DNA from: Diplosphaera chodatii
Lineage: Eukaryota > Chlorophyta > Trebouxiophyceae > Prasiolales > Stichococcaceae
Length of the DNA stretch: 64,000 bases
Assembly (NCBI GenBank): GCA_032358165.1
Contig: JAALGY010000030.1
Coordinates: 620,001 to 684,000, forward strand
Direction of reading: 5' to 3'
The notes beneath the pieces are model-generated. The model searched no databases and was not told the origin of the DNA. It worked only from the letters and a program-made list of their open reading frames with translations. The first letter of the stretch is position 1, and each line of letters starts with the position of its first letter. The translations under genes were made by a program, and so were the position numbers. Of the stretch, positions 1-11,195 are shown in pieces.

Positions 1-282
1 CTCAATGCTCTAGCTTTTGTGCCACATACAGGCTTATTCAGCATTGCAACAATGCGACACAGACAGATACAATCTGAGCTGGAGAGAGTCTACAACATTG
101 TATGGCCAGCCCCTGCGCACCTGTTGTGAGCGGATCATGTTGCATTGCACCAGTACAGTTCATATCTGCAGTTGCTGTGTATTCAGGGTGCCACTGTCAT
201 CCAACAGGTGGCATTGCGACTGCAGGATCTGCTCGCGGGGGGTGTGGGGACAACCGCCAGTTGCACGCCCTAAGTCCAGCTG

Positions 283-761
283 GTGACGGCGGCGCTGCAA
301 CAATCACTGTCGAGTGCACGGATGCCAGGCGCAATGGCGGCTGCCGAGCTGGGCACCGCACCAACCACACACCCCACAAAGGGGTGGCATGCTGCTGACC
401 TGGAGCTCGCTCAAGCCCAGCTGCAAGCTGCCGGCTGCATGAGCAGCGCTGGAGAGCACACCTCTGTATGCAAAAGCTTTGCAGGTGAGCGACGTACTGC
501 CGCATCCAGCATGTTGCTCTAGGCATTCTGCTGGACACCATGTGCCCGGCCTTAGTTCCTAGTGGATGCTGTGGCAACCTCGTGGTGGCACTTCATGTAG
601 TGTGTACGACACAGATTAGGCAGCCCACATGCCTGACCAGTCTACTCAGTGGGGATAGATTGAAGCGTGCAGTGCTGACACTACAGGGAAATGGAGCATC
701 AGTGAAGCCGGAGGAGATGATGGTAACAGGGTCCTGCGGCTCCGTGGGGGCGGGAATCATG
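283..761 (+). pseudogene. Relic of an NLR-X gene (X0)
   Basis: Two exon-like pieces match the junction between the LRR end and module X of the gene at 1228-7007. The first (283-484) contains MPGAMAAAELGTA and ends in ...AAGCMSS..., like LPGTLAAADVGTA...AAGYMCS in NLR1. The second (687-761, 75 nt) encodes GNRVLRLRGGG, matching ADVLRLRGGG. The donor at 485 is phase 1 and the acceptor at 687 contributes two bases, exactly as in NLR1. No TIR, NB-ARC or LRR is visible upstream within the window and no downstream X domain follows before 1228, so this is probably a broken 3' part of an earlier tandem copy. It could instead be the 3' part of a gene that begins outside the window. Confidence 0.5.
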
Positions 762-1227
762 GTAAAGGCAGTCACTTGTGTCGATTTTCTACTGTTCAGT
801 TATATGACTCGCAGGGTGATTGAACGATGGGTATGCGTTTCATCAGTGCAACACAGAGATTTACCTCTGCAACAGGAAGCCACTCTGGTGAGGCAGACCC
901 CGCAGCTAGAGTGCGCCCTGCTGCAACCAGTGGTGCACAGATGGTGAGCAAACTGCCTGCACTTGTTTGTGCGGATTGCACGAGATTGACAGCAGACCCA
1001 ATAGGCAGCACATGATGTTTGCTGGCCCAAGCGCTAAGTTTGAGCATATAAAAGTGGGGTTTATCCCGTTTGCAGCCAGATGCCGAGGAGGCAGCTGCAA
1101 CCGGTTCACATGCACGGTGTGTGGTCAAAGCATCCACACTTGCTGCCTTGAGCCTGACTGACATTCTGTGGTATGTTGACGAAAGGTTGTACCACGCCGT
1201 AAGCATGATCTATGCAGGGAGAGCGGA
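762..1227. other. Intergenic, no gene supported
   Basis: This stretch lies between the X0 relic and the NLR1 start codon. Short open frames occur on both strands but none shows a family motif or a phase-consistent exon chain. It presumably holds the NLR1 promoter. No clear promoter motif was identified. Confidence 0.5.
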
Positions 1228-4200
1228 ATGGTCAGCGGTAGATCCTACGATGTACTCATCAGCCATGCAGCCCCGCAGAAGGCGAGCTTTGCAGTGTGGG
1301 TACGGCGGGAGCTGCAGCGCCATGGCGTCAGTGCTTTCATGGATGAGTACAGTCTGCGCTACGGCGACACGGCCGCCGATGGGGAGATGGAGGCAGCGCT
1401 TCGCAGCTGCAGCATCGTGGTGGTTGTGTTGACGCTCGACTATCTGCGCAGCGACTACTGCATGCAGGAGCTGCACTGGGCTCTGCACCCCTTCCAGCCG
1501 CACCCAGCGTATCCTCAGCTGCAGAAGGCAGCCGAATCAGGCAGTTTGCGGCCACCAGCAGGCAGTGCCTCCCAACGGCAATCACACTTGCAGGCGCTGC
1601 AGCAAGGCAGGCGGCCATGCACAGTACTGCCTGTGTTGTACCAGAACAGCGTCGGCACGCTGCAGCAGGAAATGCAGCAACAACTTCTTGATGCCCACAA
1701 AGATAACGCATCGTCAGCAGTGCTGAGGCAGCTGGAACATGCCAGCTCCGACCTCGATGCGGTGTGTGGGCAACTAGGCGACCAGCCTAGCTCACGTTTC
1801 ACACCCAGGTGGGTGGGAGCTTACAGGCTCATGATGCTGCCATGCAGATGTTTGCAAGGCCATGCACCGGATTTCAGGAGTGTCCTCAAAGCAACTATCA
1901 GCTAATGCTGTGAGGTGTTCAGTGCTGTTGTCTGATCTGTGGCTACGTCTGTGCCCATCTGCAGGCTGGACGACGAGCATGTTGACAGCATCGTTGCGGA
2001 GGTGCTGCGAGGACTGGATCGACCGAGTAACGCTGTGGACCTGGATGCACGGACGCAGGTGCAATGTCGTGATGAGACTAGTATCATGCCACTTTCGCTG
2101 CTGAAAAGCTGTCACATGTGCAATGCTCGGCCTTGTCTCAGCGTAACACAGGCCATCGATAGCTTGCTGTCACAAGCACCAAGCACTATAAAGGTTTGCA
2201 TGTGTTCAGCGCCGATGCAACTTTGCTAAAGATACCATGCTAGTGCACGCTGCAGGAGCTGCTCCCGCTGCTGCAGCCCGATCAGCCTGGCGGCGTGCGC
2301 GTGCTCAGCCTGCACGGCATGGGCGGCATTGGGAAGACGACGCTGGCCAGGCAGCTGTTCGAAAGCCTCATCAGCGTCAGCAGCCTGCACTTCAGTAGCT
2401 GCGTGTTTCTGGAGGTCGGGCAGAACACGCCCTTGATGGACAAGCAGCGGCAGCTCATCAGTGCGCTGGCAAGCGGCTTAGTGCCTATGGCCAGCAGCGC
2501 ACTTCAGCAGCAGCAGCAGCTCAACAACTGCATGCAGGAAGGCGGCCCGCTGCTGCTGGTGCTGGACGACATCTGGAACAGAGGGCAGCGAGATGGGCTG
2601 CTGTGCCCAGATGCCCTGCCGGATGGCAGCCGCGTCATCCTCACCGGGCGTGACAGCGGCGACCTGATGCCTGACAACCCCACTCGCGGCTGGGCGGCAC
2701 GCCCAGTGGAGGCTCTGGCGCAACAGCAGGCAGAGCAGCTGCTGTGCCGGCATGCCTTTGCCTCGGACAAGCCGCCCACAGAATATGCGACAGCAGTGCA
2801 GCGGGCGCTGGCGGTGTGCAGCGGCCTGCCGCTGGCGCTACAGATTGCGGGTGCTGGAATGCGCAGTCTCTCACCCGCCGAAGCTGAGGTGCGCTCCTGT
2901 GCGCATTGGTGCTGCGCGTGGGTATGTCACAAGCAGGCTTGGCTCTTCATAGTCTGCAGCATCTGATTGGTCGCCCTAACATCATGCAGGATGCTGTGGA
3001 TAGCTTTCTGCTGGAGCCTCATACCAGCAGCGGGCGAACGGACGCCACAGGAAAGGAGCTGGCTGTCCTAACGCTGTTGCAATGGAGCTTCGACCGACTG
3101 CCATCGGACGATCATAGGTTAGCTCTTGAGCTCAAAACCCAGCACCTTGCACCCCTCCAAGTGCTGCGGCTGCACCAGGTGGCATGTACGATGATGGATA
3201 CTTGGACAAGGTACCTGCTTTCGGAGTGGCAACAGCTATGCAACTGCAACTATCATCAGCACCTTGCACAGCACCATTTCGATGCTTTATACGTGCCTGC
3301 CTGCAGGCACTTCTTCCTGGATGCGGCGCTGCTTATGCGCGGCCACCCTGTCGAGCACTTGCTGCAAGCCTGGGCTGGCATCCAGCAGCAAGACGAGGAG
3401 AGAACAGGCACGCACCCCCGCTCTACACCAGAACTGCTACGGCGCCGTGCGGAGGCGCTATGGTCCGTCTGTGTAGGCGCAACGCTTCTCAGCTGCCGCA
3501 CTTCTGAGGGCGAGCTGTACAGCAGGTGGATGATGGCTTCTGGTTCCCTGCAGCACCGCATGCTCCAAGCAGGTTCGATGATGAACTGAAAATCGAGGTG
3601 CAAATGATAGTCATGTGTTGCAGGGTTCAGGCTCACGACTGCATCGTTGAGATGGCGGAGGCAGTCCGCAGCCGTCAGATTGCACACCCGGCGTGCTGGT
3701 CCCTGAGCAGGCTCTCTACCACAGCTCCACTGCCACAGGTGCTAGCTGGAGCGTTTTCGTACAATGCCCAATCCTATGTCAGCTGGCAGGTTTGTTTATT
3801 GGCATTGGTCAGTAGCATCAGTACAGCAGTGCTGAGTGTGTGCCTGCTGTGCTTTTGCAGGCTGACAGTCTGCAAGCTCAGGCGTCACGGCTGCAGTGCG
3901 GGCCGCCCGGTGCTTCAGGGTTGCCACGTTGGACGGTCAGCCAGCTGCTTGCACGCCATCAGCAGTGCCAGTTGGCGGCTTTGGACCTGCCCCACTGGCC
4001 AGACTTGCCCGCTGCAGATCGTGCCAATCCTGCCAACAGCTCAGCCCACATCATGCCGTCACGGCTGCTGTACCTGCGATTGGCAGCGGCGCCGCAGCAG
4101 TGGAACTTTGGCGGTCAGTTGCGAGTGCTGGACGTGACTGGTCACAGTGCCAGTATCTATGCACTGCCAGACAGCATTGCGGCATGCAGCGAGCTGCGCC

Positions 4201-7007
4201 ACCTAAGACTGTCCGACGGCCAGCTGCGCTCTCTGCCCGCCAGCATCAGCAGCCTCATTCATCTGGAGGCATTGCTGCTCAGGAATTGCAGCAGCCTGGT
4301 GCAGCTGCCAGACAGCGTCACCCACCTGCACCGCCTGGTGCACCTGGACCTGGCCAAGTGCAGCATGTTGCCGCAGCTGCCGCATGACATTGGTCAGTTA
4401 TCCAGTCTGCAGAGTCTGGATGTCAGCCACTGCGCGATGCTGCAACGACTGCCAGTCAGCATCAGCAGTCTTTCTCAGCTACGGATGCTGGATGTCCGCA
4501 GCTGCACGACACTCCAAACGCTGCCAGACAGCATTGGCAGCCTTTCTGCCCTGGAGACGCTGGGCATCAGCGGTTGCACGGCGCTGCAGCTGCTGCCGGC
4601 CAGCATATGCGACCTCTGCGGGCTGGAAACAGTGGACGCCAGCCGTTGCCTCAGGCTCCAATCGTTGCCACATAGTTTGGGCAAACTTTGCAGTCTGGAA
4701 GTGTTGAAACTCGACTGCTGCGGGGCGATGCGGCAGCTGCCGGACAGCATCGGCAGCCTCGCCAGCCTGCGGATACTCTCTGCAGTTCTTGGCACGGCCC
4801 TCCAGCAGCTACCTTCCAGCATCGGCAGCCTTACAGCGTTGGACGTGCTGGACGTCAGCGGCTGTTCAGAGCTTCTGCGGCTGCCAGACAGCATCAGCAC
4901 CCTTGCCAGTCTGGAGACGCTGATTGTCAGCGGCTGCAAGGCACTCAGGCAGCTACCAAACGGCATCGGCAGCCTCTACAGGTTGATGTGCCTGGACATC
5001 AGCGGGTGTACAGCGCTACAGCAGCTCCCAGACAGCATCAGCGGACTGCACAGATTGAAGGTGCTAAACAGCTGCCACTGCACGGCGCTCCAGCAGCTAC
5101 CTGAGAGCATTGGCAGCCTGTCCAATCTGGAAACGCTGGACCTCAGCGGCTGCAAAGCGCTCCAGCAGCTGCCAGACAGCCTTGGCGACATTGCCAGCTT
5201 GGTGTTGCTGCGTGTGCACGACTGTGTTGAGATCCTGCGCCTTCCACTTGAGCCATGGCTGCCGGGTACACTGGCAGCTGCAGATGTTGGCACCGCGCTT
5301 GTGATTAACCCAACGGGCAACCGGCAAGCTGATGTGGAGCAGCTCCGCGTGCGCCTGCTGGCTGCCGGCTACATGTGCAGCATTGACGAACGAGACATGC
5401 TGGTGTTCGAGTACGTGGGGCTTGTCGGTGAGCATGGTGTTGACAGTTCAGGCCACAAACTTTTCATAGCTGCAAGACAGGGTGAATGCTGCATCTCCTG
5501 CAGTGGCTCTTCAAGATTCCAGCATGTTGTGATGCGGCTGTGTCCTCGTAATGCAGACATGAAACTCAGTTGCAATGCAGGTCTTCATGCTGATGTTTGA
5601 CTGCAATATACAGGAGAGCAAGCCCTCAAAGATGCCGGGTGCGACGAGGCTGATGTCCTGCGACTCCGTGGGGGTGGCACTGGGAAGACAGGTGTGGTGT
5701 TGCTGTGTGCGGTTGTGCTTGCAGTTGCTGAGCTGAGGTAGGTCCAACAATGCTCTATGATAATGCTTCGGGCTTTTGAGATGGTGATTCCCATGATGGC
5801 AATCTTGCTCTGCAGGCAACCCACAGCTTTGTAGTGATGCCTGTTCGGTCATGAAGTTGAGCCAGTGGCAGCCTAGCACAGCGGGGCCACCAGCCACCCA
5901 CCCTGCCGGCAGCCCCAGTGGCGTTGAGTTCAACCTCTTGGATGAGGACGAGGAGCAGATGCAGCTCATCTTCACTCAGCCACTTAAGTTGAAGCGTGGT
6001 TTCTTCCGCAGCTCTGTGGCAGCAGAAGCTGTCGTCTCTGTGCAGCTGGCAGCATGCAGCGAAGGTGGCCAGACTTGCATCCAGCTGCAAGGTGTACGGG
6101 CATATTTGCAGCCGCGCGCAGGCAGTGCACAGCCAAGTGCTGGCTCTGCAGCTGACCGTTGCTCGGCAGCACTCAGCATCGGCGGTGGCATGCTTAACCA
6201 GGTCACGGTCGAGTTTTGTGCCGGCACCAAGCCTGTAGGGGGCGGCAGCAGCAAGCCTGTCTGGCGCAAGTTCACCACCATCAACCCTGCTATGCCTGAT
6301 GGCGTCCGCGTACTTGTTGAGGCTCACGCTGAAGGCAATTACTATAGGGTCAAGGAGACAAAGAACACAAGCGTGATGATCAACCCCTCAATAACAGCAG
6401 ATGCAAAGAGTGCCACAGGCACTGGGTCAGCTGTCAGCGCTGGAGTTGCAGTTACACGAACAGATGGCGACCAGCCTGAGTATGCTGCCGGATGTTCCTT
6501 AAAGATCTTGTTGATGAAGACGCTTGCAAAACCGGTGGTGCGGCCTGCGGCTGCCAGCCCTGCAACGCTGCGGCTGACGCGCAACATCACTCATGCACTC
6601 ATGGCAGGGGAGCGCGACGATGAGCTGCTCGGTATACAGGTGTGCTATCTGAAGTTCATGCCATGTACAGAGTGCAATGACTGTTCGGCTCATAATGTGT
6701 GACGCATGCCGACCTGTTAACCGATCTTGCTAACCCGGCTTGCACTCATTTCGGGCAACTCAGTGTTGGATGCTTCATATTTTCACAGTGCGGTGATGGA
6801 ACAACATTGGTATTGGGCAGCTGCGGGCCGGCGCAGGCGGCAAACACCGTGGTCTACTGCAACGTTGCTGCCAAGGCGCTGCTTCTGCCGGATGTGGCAC
6901 AGCTGCTCGGGAAGAACCATGTGCCAAACAGCGTGAAAATCGCAAAGGTCGAGCGCACAGCCGTTCCTATAAGCTTTGATGGTCACGCAGATCTGGCAAT
7001 TGCTTGA
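1228..7007 (+). CDS. TIR-NB-ARC-LRR receptor with C-terminal X module (NLR1)
   Basis: Predicted intracellular immune receptor of 1485 aa. Ten exons join in phase: 1228-1808, 1965-2058, 2256-2888, 2990-3117, 3307-3525, 3624-3738, 3861-5427, 5614-5691, 5816-6639, 6789-7007. Residues 1-150 are a TIR domain (YDVLISHAAPQKASF; the Glu in YCMQELHWAL sits where plant TIRs have the catalytic Glu). Residues 226-590 are NB-ARC, with P-loop GMGGIGKTT near 246, kinase-2 LLLVLDDIW near 331, GSRVILTGRD, CSGLPLAL near 414 and an MHD-like AHDCIVEM near 555. Residues 684-1057 hold about 16 LRRs of 24 aa. From 1058 the LRR exon reads straight into module X, which has paralogues at 24892 and 26947. If exons 8-10 are not joined, the receptor would stop at 5600 and X1 would be separate. 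The start matches NLR2 (M-x-SGR-YDV). Confidence 0.88.
4141..5250 (+). repeat. LRR-coding 72-bp tandem repeats of NLR1
   Basis: About 16 in-frame units of roughly 72 bp encode a 24-residue LRR with consensus LQQLPDSIGSLSxLExLDxS followed by GC-x-A. Neighbouring units are very similar at the DNA level (recurrent ctgccagacagcatyggcag core), suggesting recent unit duplication or gene conversion inside one long exon. Confidence 0.85.
5262..7007 (+). other. Module X1 fused to NLR1
   Basis: C-terminal part of the NLR1 reading frame, homologous to the free-standing X2 and X3 genes. It comprises a short helix (ADVEQLRVRLLAAG), a 78-nt exon with DVLRLRGGG, a central domain (EQMQLIFTQPLKLKRGFF, a CIQLQGVRAYLQ segment, ATLRLTRNITHALMAG) and a last exon beginning CGDGTTLVLGSCG. 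The exon phases 1, 1 and 0 at the three splice joins are the same in all three paralogues. I do not recognise the family and no function is assigned. Unlike X2 and X3, the last exon reads to a stop (HADLAIA) without a further tail exon. Confidence 0.7.
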
Positions 7008-7899
7008 CCACGTACCCCGCAGCGGCTGGCAGCTGGAGGTGTCGAAGCACATACGATGCAGGACGGGCAGACTGCTAGAGCAAGGCGTCAGGGTGTCGTA
7101 CAGACAAGTTTGGCTGCACTTGGTCTGCTGCAATGCAGCCAGCTGCCAGCAGGGCAGCAGCTGCAAATACCAGCCCAGATGTACCATTGAGCTGGGCAAT
7201 GGCAGGAGTTGCTTGAGAGCGTCTAGCGCCACTATCCAGCGGGTGCTTAGAACAGATCGTGGAATAACAGCCTTGTCGAAGCCTGAAATTGAATATCTTT
7301 GGTAACCAACAAGCGGTTGCTCATCAACCTGCGCCGTCAACACATGACAGCATAATAGGAGCATGTGCACATGGACAGACTCATGCATATCAGCTAGAAA
7401 GGCAAGTGCTGGTGCAAGTGGATGTTGCACCACTGCCAAATTCGGCTGGCTTATGCATGGCACGAGCATTTGGTCCAGAAGAAGTGGGCATACCGTGCCT
7501 GGCCCAATGAGCAGATGCCAGCTCAGTTTCCAGACTGAGACTGTGAGACATGCATCCATTTCCTCCCCTTGTTCGCTTGTTGCTGGAAAGTGTAGATGTT
7601 GCTGCATGCTGCCACATCGTCTCATCGGCACCTGGTTTCTTGAAGTCACAGCAGACCAGCCGATTCTCCGTACTGCTCCGCGTGGCTCACTAGCTGCAGC
7701 AGCTGCCACAAATCAGGTCTCCATCTGACACAGATCATCCGATCACAGAACTCAATTCGCAGTCCTTCAACGCCCCCGCCGCAGTCTTCCGCAACCATGG
7801 AGTCCGTCATGAACTCACAACCCAAACGCAATAGCTGCCACTAAGCCCCTGCCGCGCGCAGACAGCGAGTCACCTGGGACCTGCACATCGTAGGACAGC
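7008..7899. other. Intergenic, no gene supported
   Basis: No phase-consistent exon chain or recognisable motif. A 308-codon open frame on the - strand (7709-6783) runs antisense through the last X1 exon and has no family signature, so I treat it as chance. Confidence 0.5.
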
Positions 7900-9857
7900 A
7901 TGGAACGTACGAGCATGTCGAGTGTGATGCTGCACGCAGCTTTGGTGGCGGAGCTGCCTCACCACTGTCCAGCAGCGGAGCGCACATACTGGATCGAGCG
8001 GCTTTGGGATCCTAGCCGCCTAGCAGACCGAGCAACAGAGATGCAGGGGCACCTGCAAACCATGTACGCGAGCGGCTGGAGCTCGGCATATCTTTTCGAT
8101 GACATCGGTGCTGCAGCCCTGCCAGCAGCTGCAGCGTCGATTGGGCTTGAAAAGCTTGCCATCAAAGGTATGTGCGATGTGCACCATGTGCTTTCTGCAC
8201 TCAGCAGGACGAGTCTGCCACTCGTTCTCTTACCTCAGATATGGATGATTGGTTTGGCTGCTCATGCAACCCGCATGAACGCAGCTGTGATCAATAAGGT
8301 CGTCTGCACTCCTTACAATACTGTCACCATCCCAAAGCAGTGATGGATCTCAGGATTACACACCTGACGACGGCCACAAAATATATGCTGGTGCTCGCGT
8401 TGCAGCCGCAGACATGCAGTGTCAAGGCATGCAGGACAACCCTGCTGGTGCCAATTGCAGGCTGCTGATCCCTCACAGTGTCACAGGCAAGCATTCTGCT
8501 GATGCTCTGCAGTCACAGAGCTGGCGCGGATGCAGCCACTAGTAACTGCGGCTCTGGCGGTGGCCGGTGTGCAGCTGGCAAACTGCCGTGCGCTTAAGGC
8601 CGTGTCGCTGCAGCTGACGGGCCCCATTGTTGCGCCATCCCTCAGCTCTGGTGGTGAGCGAATGACAACAGTGCACTTGCTGTGCAGATGAACCGAATCA
8701 CCGCATGAAAATGTATGACATCGCATCCATCATTGAAGATCGCAACCTATGCTCTGTGAAGTCGCGAGTTTCTTGTTTTGGTCGAGTTGGGCCAGCTGGG
8801 GTGCTTCAGCGGGTGCCTGTCCGCATGTCTCCATGTGTACCTGTTTAGCCCACAGTGTTGCATTGCCTTGCACAAGCGCTTTTGATCAAGCAAAGCACTG
8901 ATCCCAGCTCCACTGACACGACTACCAAAGCGTCACCTCATTCCACCTGCCCGCAGACAAGCCGCTGCCGGGGAATACCGTGCAAGTCCTCACACGCTTT
9001 CTGCGCTGTGTCAGCAAGGCACTGGAGCCACACTGCCACATCAGGTGCCCATCTACCCTCATGTTCCGACAGCACACGTTCATTGTGGCGCAAAGTTCCG
9101 CGGTACACGCCGGCACAGGTATGCGTAGTGCATCACTCATTGGAGCATTTACCGCAAGAGACCTGTGATCAACCGTACACGAGCTCCATGGCCATGTAGG
9201 CTGCTGCGGATAGGGCTGCCCAGCAGTCAGGTGGCAGAGGTGGGATCAGAATTGCAGAGGTTTGTCACGCAGTTGCGCCGCGGCGCCGAGTGCAGGTGGC
9301 ACTGGCCTCTTCTGTAGTTTACTGGCAGCGCCATTGACTGCCACGCTGCCGAGTTGCTGTGCATATTCGCAGCATCGGCATTCTGGCTTCTGGTGAGACA
9401 ATATGACATTGCTGTAGCTTAGCCTTCAGCTATGTGAAACCATGCCTCATGTTTCCCAGGCGGCTGACAATCCTGCTGGGAGGCCACCGTCGAGCCCACC
9501 AGGTCGGGTGCCTGCTGGCTGACCTGCCGACGCCGTTGCTGTGCAAAATCACGAGGCTGGCGGTGGATATGGACAGCTGTCGCGTTGAGGTTGACACGAT
9601 GGTAGGTTCCCAACAGGGGTGCCACTGTTGTGTATGCCATAAGCACAGCAGGCCTTGGGCTGGGCATTGAGCAGCCACCAGGCCAACCTGCACAGCCCTC
9701 CAGATCATGGCTGCTGGGATGCTGCTGCTGCCCCGACACTGCTCATTCGGCTCATGTGATCACTCATGTTCTGCAGAACCCCAGGACCTTGGTGCCCAGG
9801 CGCTTTGTGGTGACCCCTGGACCACCAGTTACCGATGAAAGGGACTTATCAATTTGA
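7900..9857 (+). CDS. Hypothetical six-exon gene
   Basis: Unrecognised protein of 291 aa. Exons are 7900-8167, 8513-8653, 8957-9118, 9214-9295, 9460-9601 and 9777-9857, with intron phases 1, 1, 1, 2, 0 that match at every join and canonical GT/AG ends. The protein starts MERTSMSSVMLHAALVAELP, is rich in Ala/Leu helices, and ends VTDERDLSI. A middle segment reads TVQVLTRFLRCVSKALEPHC and a later one CLLADLPTPLLCKITRLAVD. No signal peptide, membrane segment, catalytic motif or LRR pattern is obvious. It lies between NLR1-X1 and an oxygenase fragment. The support is the phase agreement of six exons rather than homology, so the exact exon set may differ. Confidence 0.55.
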
Positions 9858-10277
9858 CTGCGGTAGCGAGGATGCGCATTGGGCTGTCAGCCTTGGTACA
9901 GCAGCAATGTGAGCTGGTCTGACTCTTGATGTTGATCTGAGCAGTGCTGAAGTAGTGTGGCTGGAAGCATCACCGATGAACAAACGCAGGGTTATCACAG
10001 TTGTGCGTGAGGTTACAGCTATTTGCAAGGCTGTTGCACGTATTCGCTCACCTCATTCGCTGCCAAGACATATCAAGATTGCATCATTCTTCAAAGGCAA
10101 CTTGTTCTTCCTTGTATGTGACATACTATTACGCATGTACTGTTCGCGCGATTTCTTGTGCGCCTGCTGCACATGCCATAGTTCAGGTTTCAAAAGCTTT
10201 CGATTGGGAAGTCATATCCGAGGCTTCTCAGCTGCTCATTGGGCTGACACACCCAATAGCACCGTAGCTGCTGACCG
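9858..10277. other. Intergenic, no gene supported
   Basis: Between the 3' end of the + strand hypothetical gene and the 3' end of an oxygenase fragment on the - strand (convergent). Nothing else recognised. Confidence 0.5.
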
Positions 10278-10680
10278 CTACCAACGGTCCGACTCCACGA
10301 CCGCCAGCGCCGCCTTGATGGCTGCCGTCGCCTGCGACACCCGCCGCTTTGACGCTGACAGTGCAGGCCTCCCCGGCCCTGGCGGTATCCTGCTCGGCTG
10401 CTCGTCCGTCCCTTGCAGCAGCTGTTGATCTATCTGTTGAACACGCTGCAGTATGAAACGGTGTGGTGAACGAACCTGTATTGTGCATCTCAACGTGGCG
10501 CCATTTGATGCAGTGAGCATGCGGGCGGCTGTGCCAGAAGGCCTTGAGAGCAATGGTGCATGTCTGACAGCATTCAGGGTGCCACCCACCGACGTTGCCA
10601 GGGCGCTGCATTGCTGCTGCAAACTCCAAGTAGGCCTCAACGACGCTGCGGCATTGCATGGCATCTGTGACTGGTCGCAT
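10278..10680 (-). pseudogene. 3' fragment of 2OG-oxygenase-like gene (copy A)
   Basis: Two - strand pieces match the last two exons of the intact gene at 32114-29718. The upstream piece reads DAMQCRSVVEAYLEFAAAMQR, against NAMFDAVHCRSVFEVAAAVQR. The terminal piece carries PGRPALSASKRRVSQATAA and ends ESDRW-stop, exactly as in the intact copy. None of the earlier exons, including the oxygenase core, is found between here and 11196, so the copy is 5'-truncated. Its retained frame suggests a fairly recent fragment or a tail captured by an unseen transcript. Confidence 0.55.
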
Positions 10681-11195
10681 CTGCCTGCGTCCACCTCCGT
10701 GAATGCAGGCTCACTAATGGCACCTACATGCACTAAGCAGCCTTGAATAGACTTGGCTCAGATATGCCATGCTGCATCTGTTCGCCACCACACGTCCTAA
10801 CAATGAACCCAGCCATACGAGCTGCCTGGCAGCTCGTCAACTGCCTTACACAAACAGTGCAGGTTCGCTGCGACTTTGCACCTACCCATAAAGCTTGCAT
10901 GCCTTCGTGTTGGCAGTTTGCCGGGGAGGTGCACGCTAGTCGTCCTGCCCGTGCTGCGGCGGATGCAAGGACAAGTCGAGCTGCACCCTCAGGCTAGCTT
11001 GGCGCATCGCATGTGCAACTGCCTGCGCACAACCGCAGCACCATAGTCACCACCGCGTGTTCTGGACAACCATTCCTGCCGAACCTCATGCTTTTGATGT
11101 GGTGAGAGTATCTGCAATAGCTTATGCTCCGTCTGCTCGTTCAGGCATGTTGTCGCAGACAAGTGCCAAGGCCCCTGGGATCCGCCACTGCACAT
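10681..11195. other. Intergenic, no gene supported
   Basis: Lies between the oxygenase fragment and the 3' end of the thioesterase gene on the same strand. The missing 5' exons of the fragment were looked for here and not found. Confidence 0.5.

Noticed and set aside
5428..5600. NLR1 ending at the stop at 5600
   Set aside because: Possible, but exon 7 has a good donor at 5428 in the phase needed for the 78-nt exon, and the X0 relic shows the same join. Kept only as an alternative.
5614..5691. A true ubiquitin or ubiquitin-like gene
   Set aside because: Only the VLRLRGG end matches; the upstream residues do not resemble the ubiquitin fold and no stop follows the Gly-Gly.
6783..7709. 308-codon open frame on the - strand
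   Set aside because: It is antisense to the last X1 exon, has no family motif, no paralogue at the equivalent place in X2 or X3, and looks like a GC-driven chance frame.
7900..8343. Single-exon 147-codon gene at 7900
   Set aside because: The frame past 8167 is better explained as intron: a GTATG donor there joins five later exons in phase.
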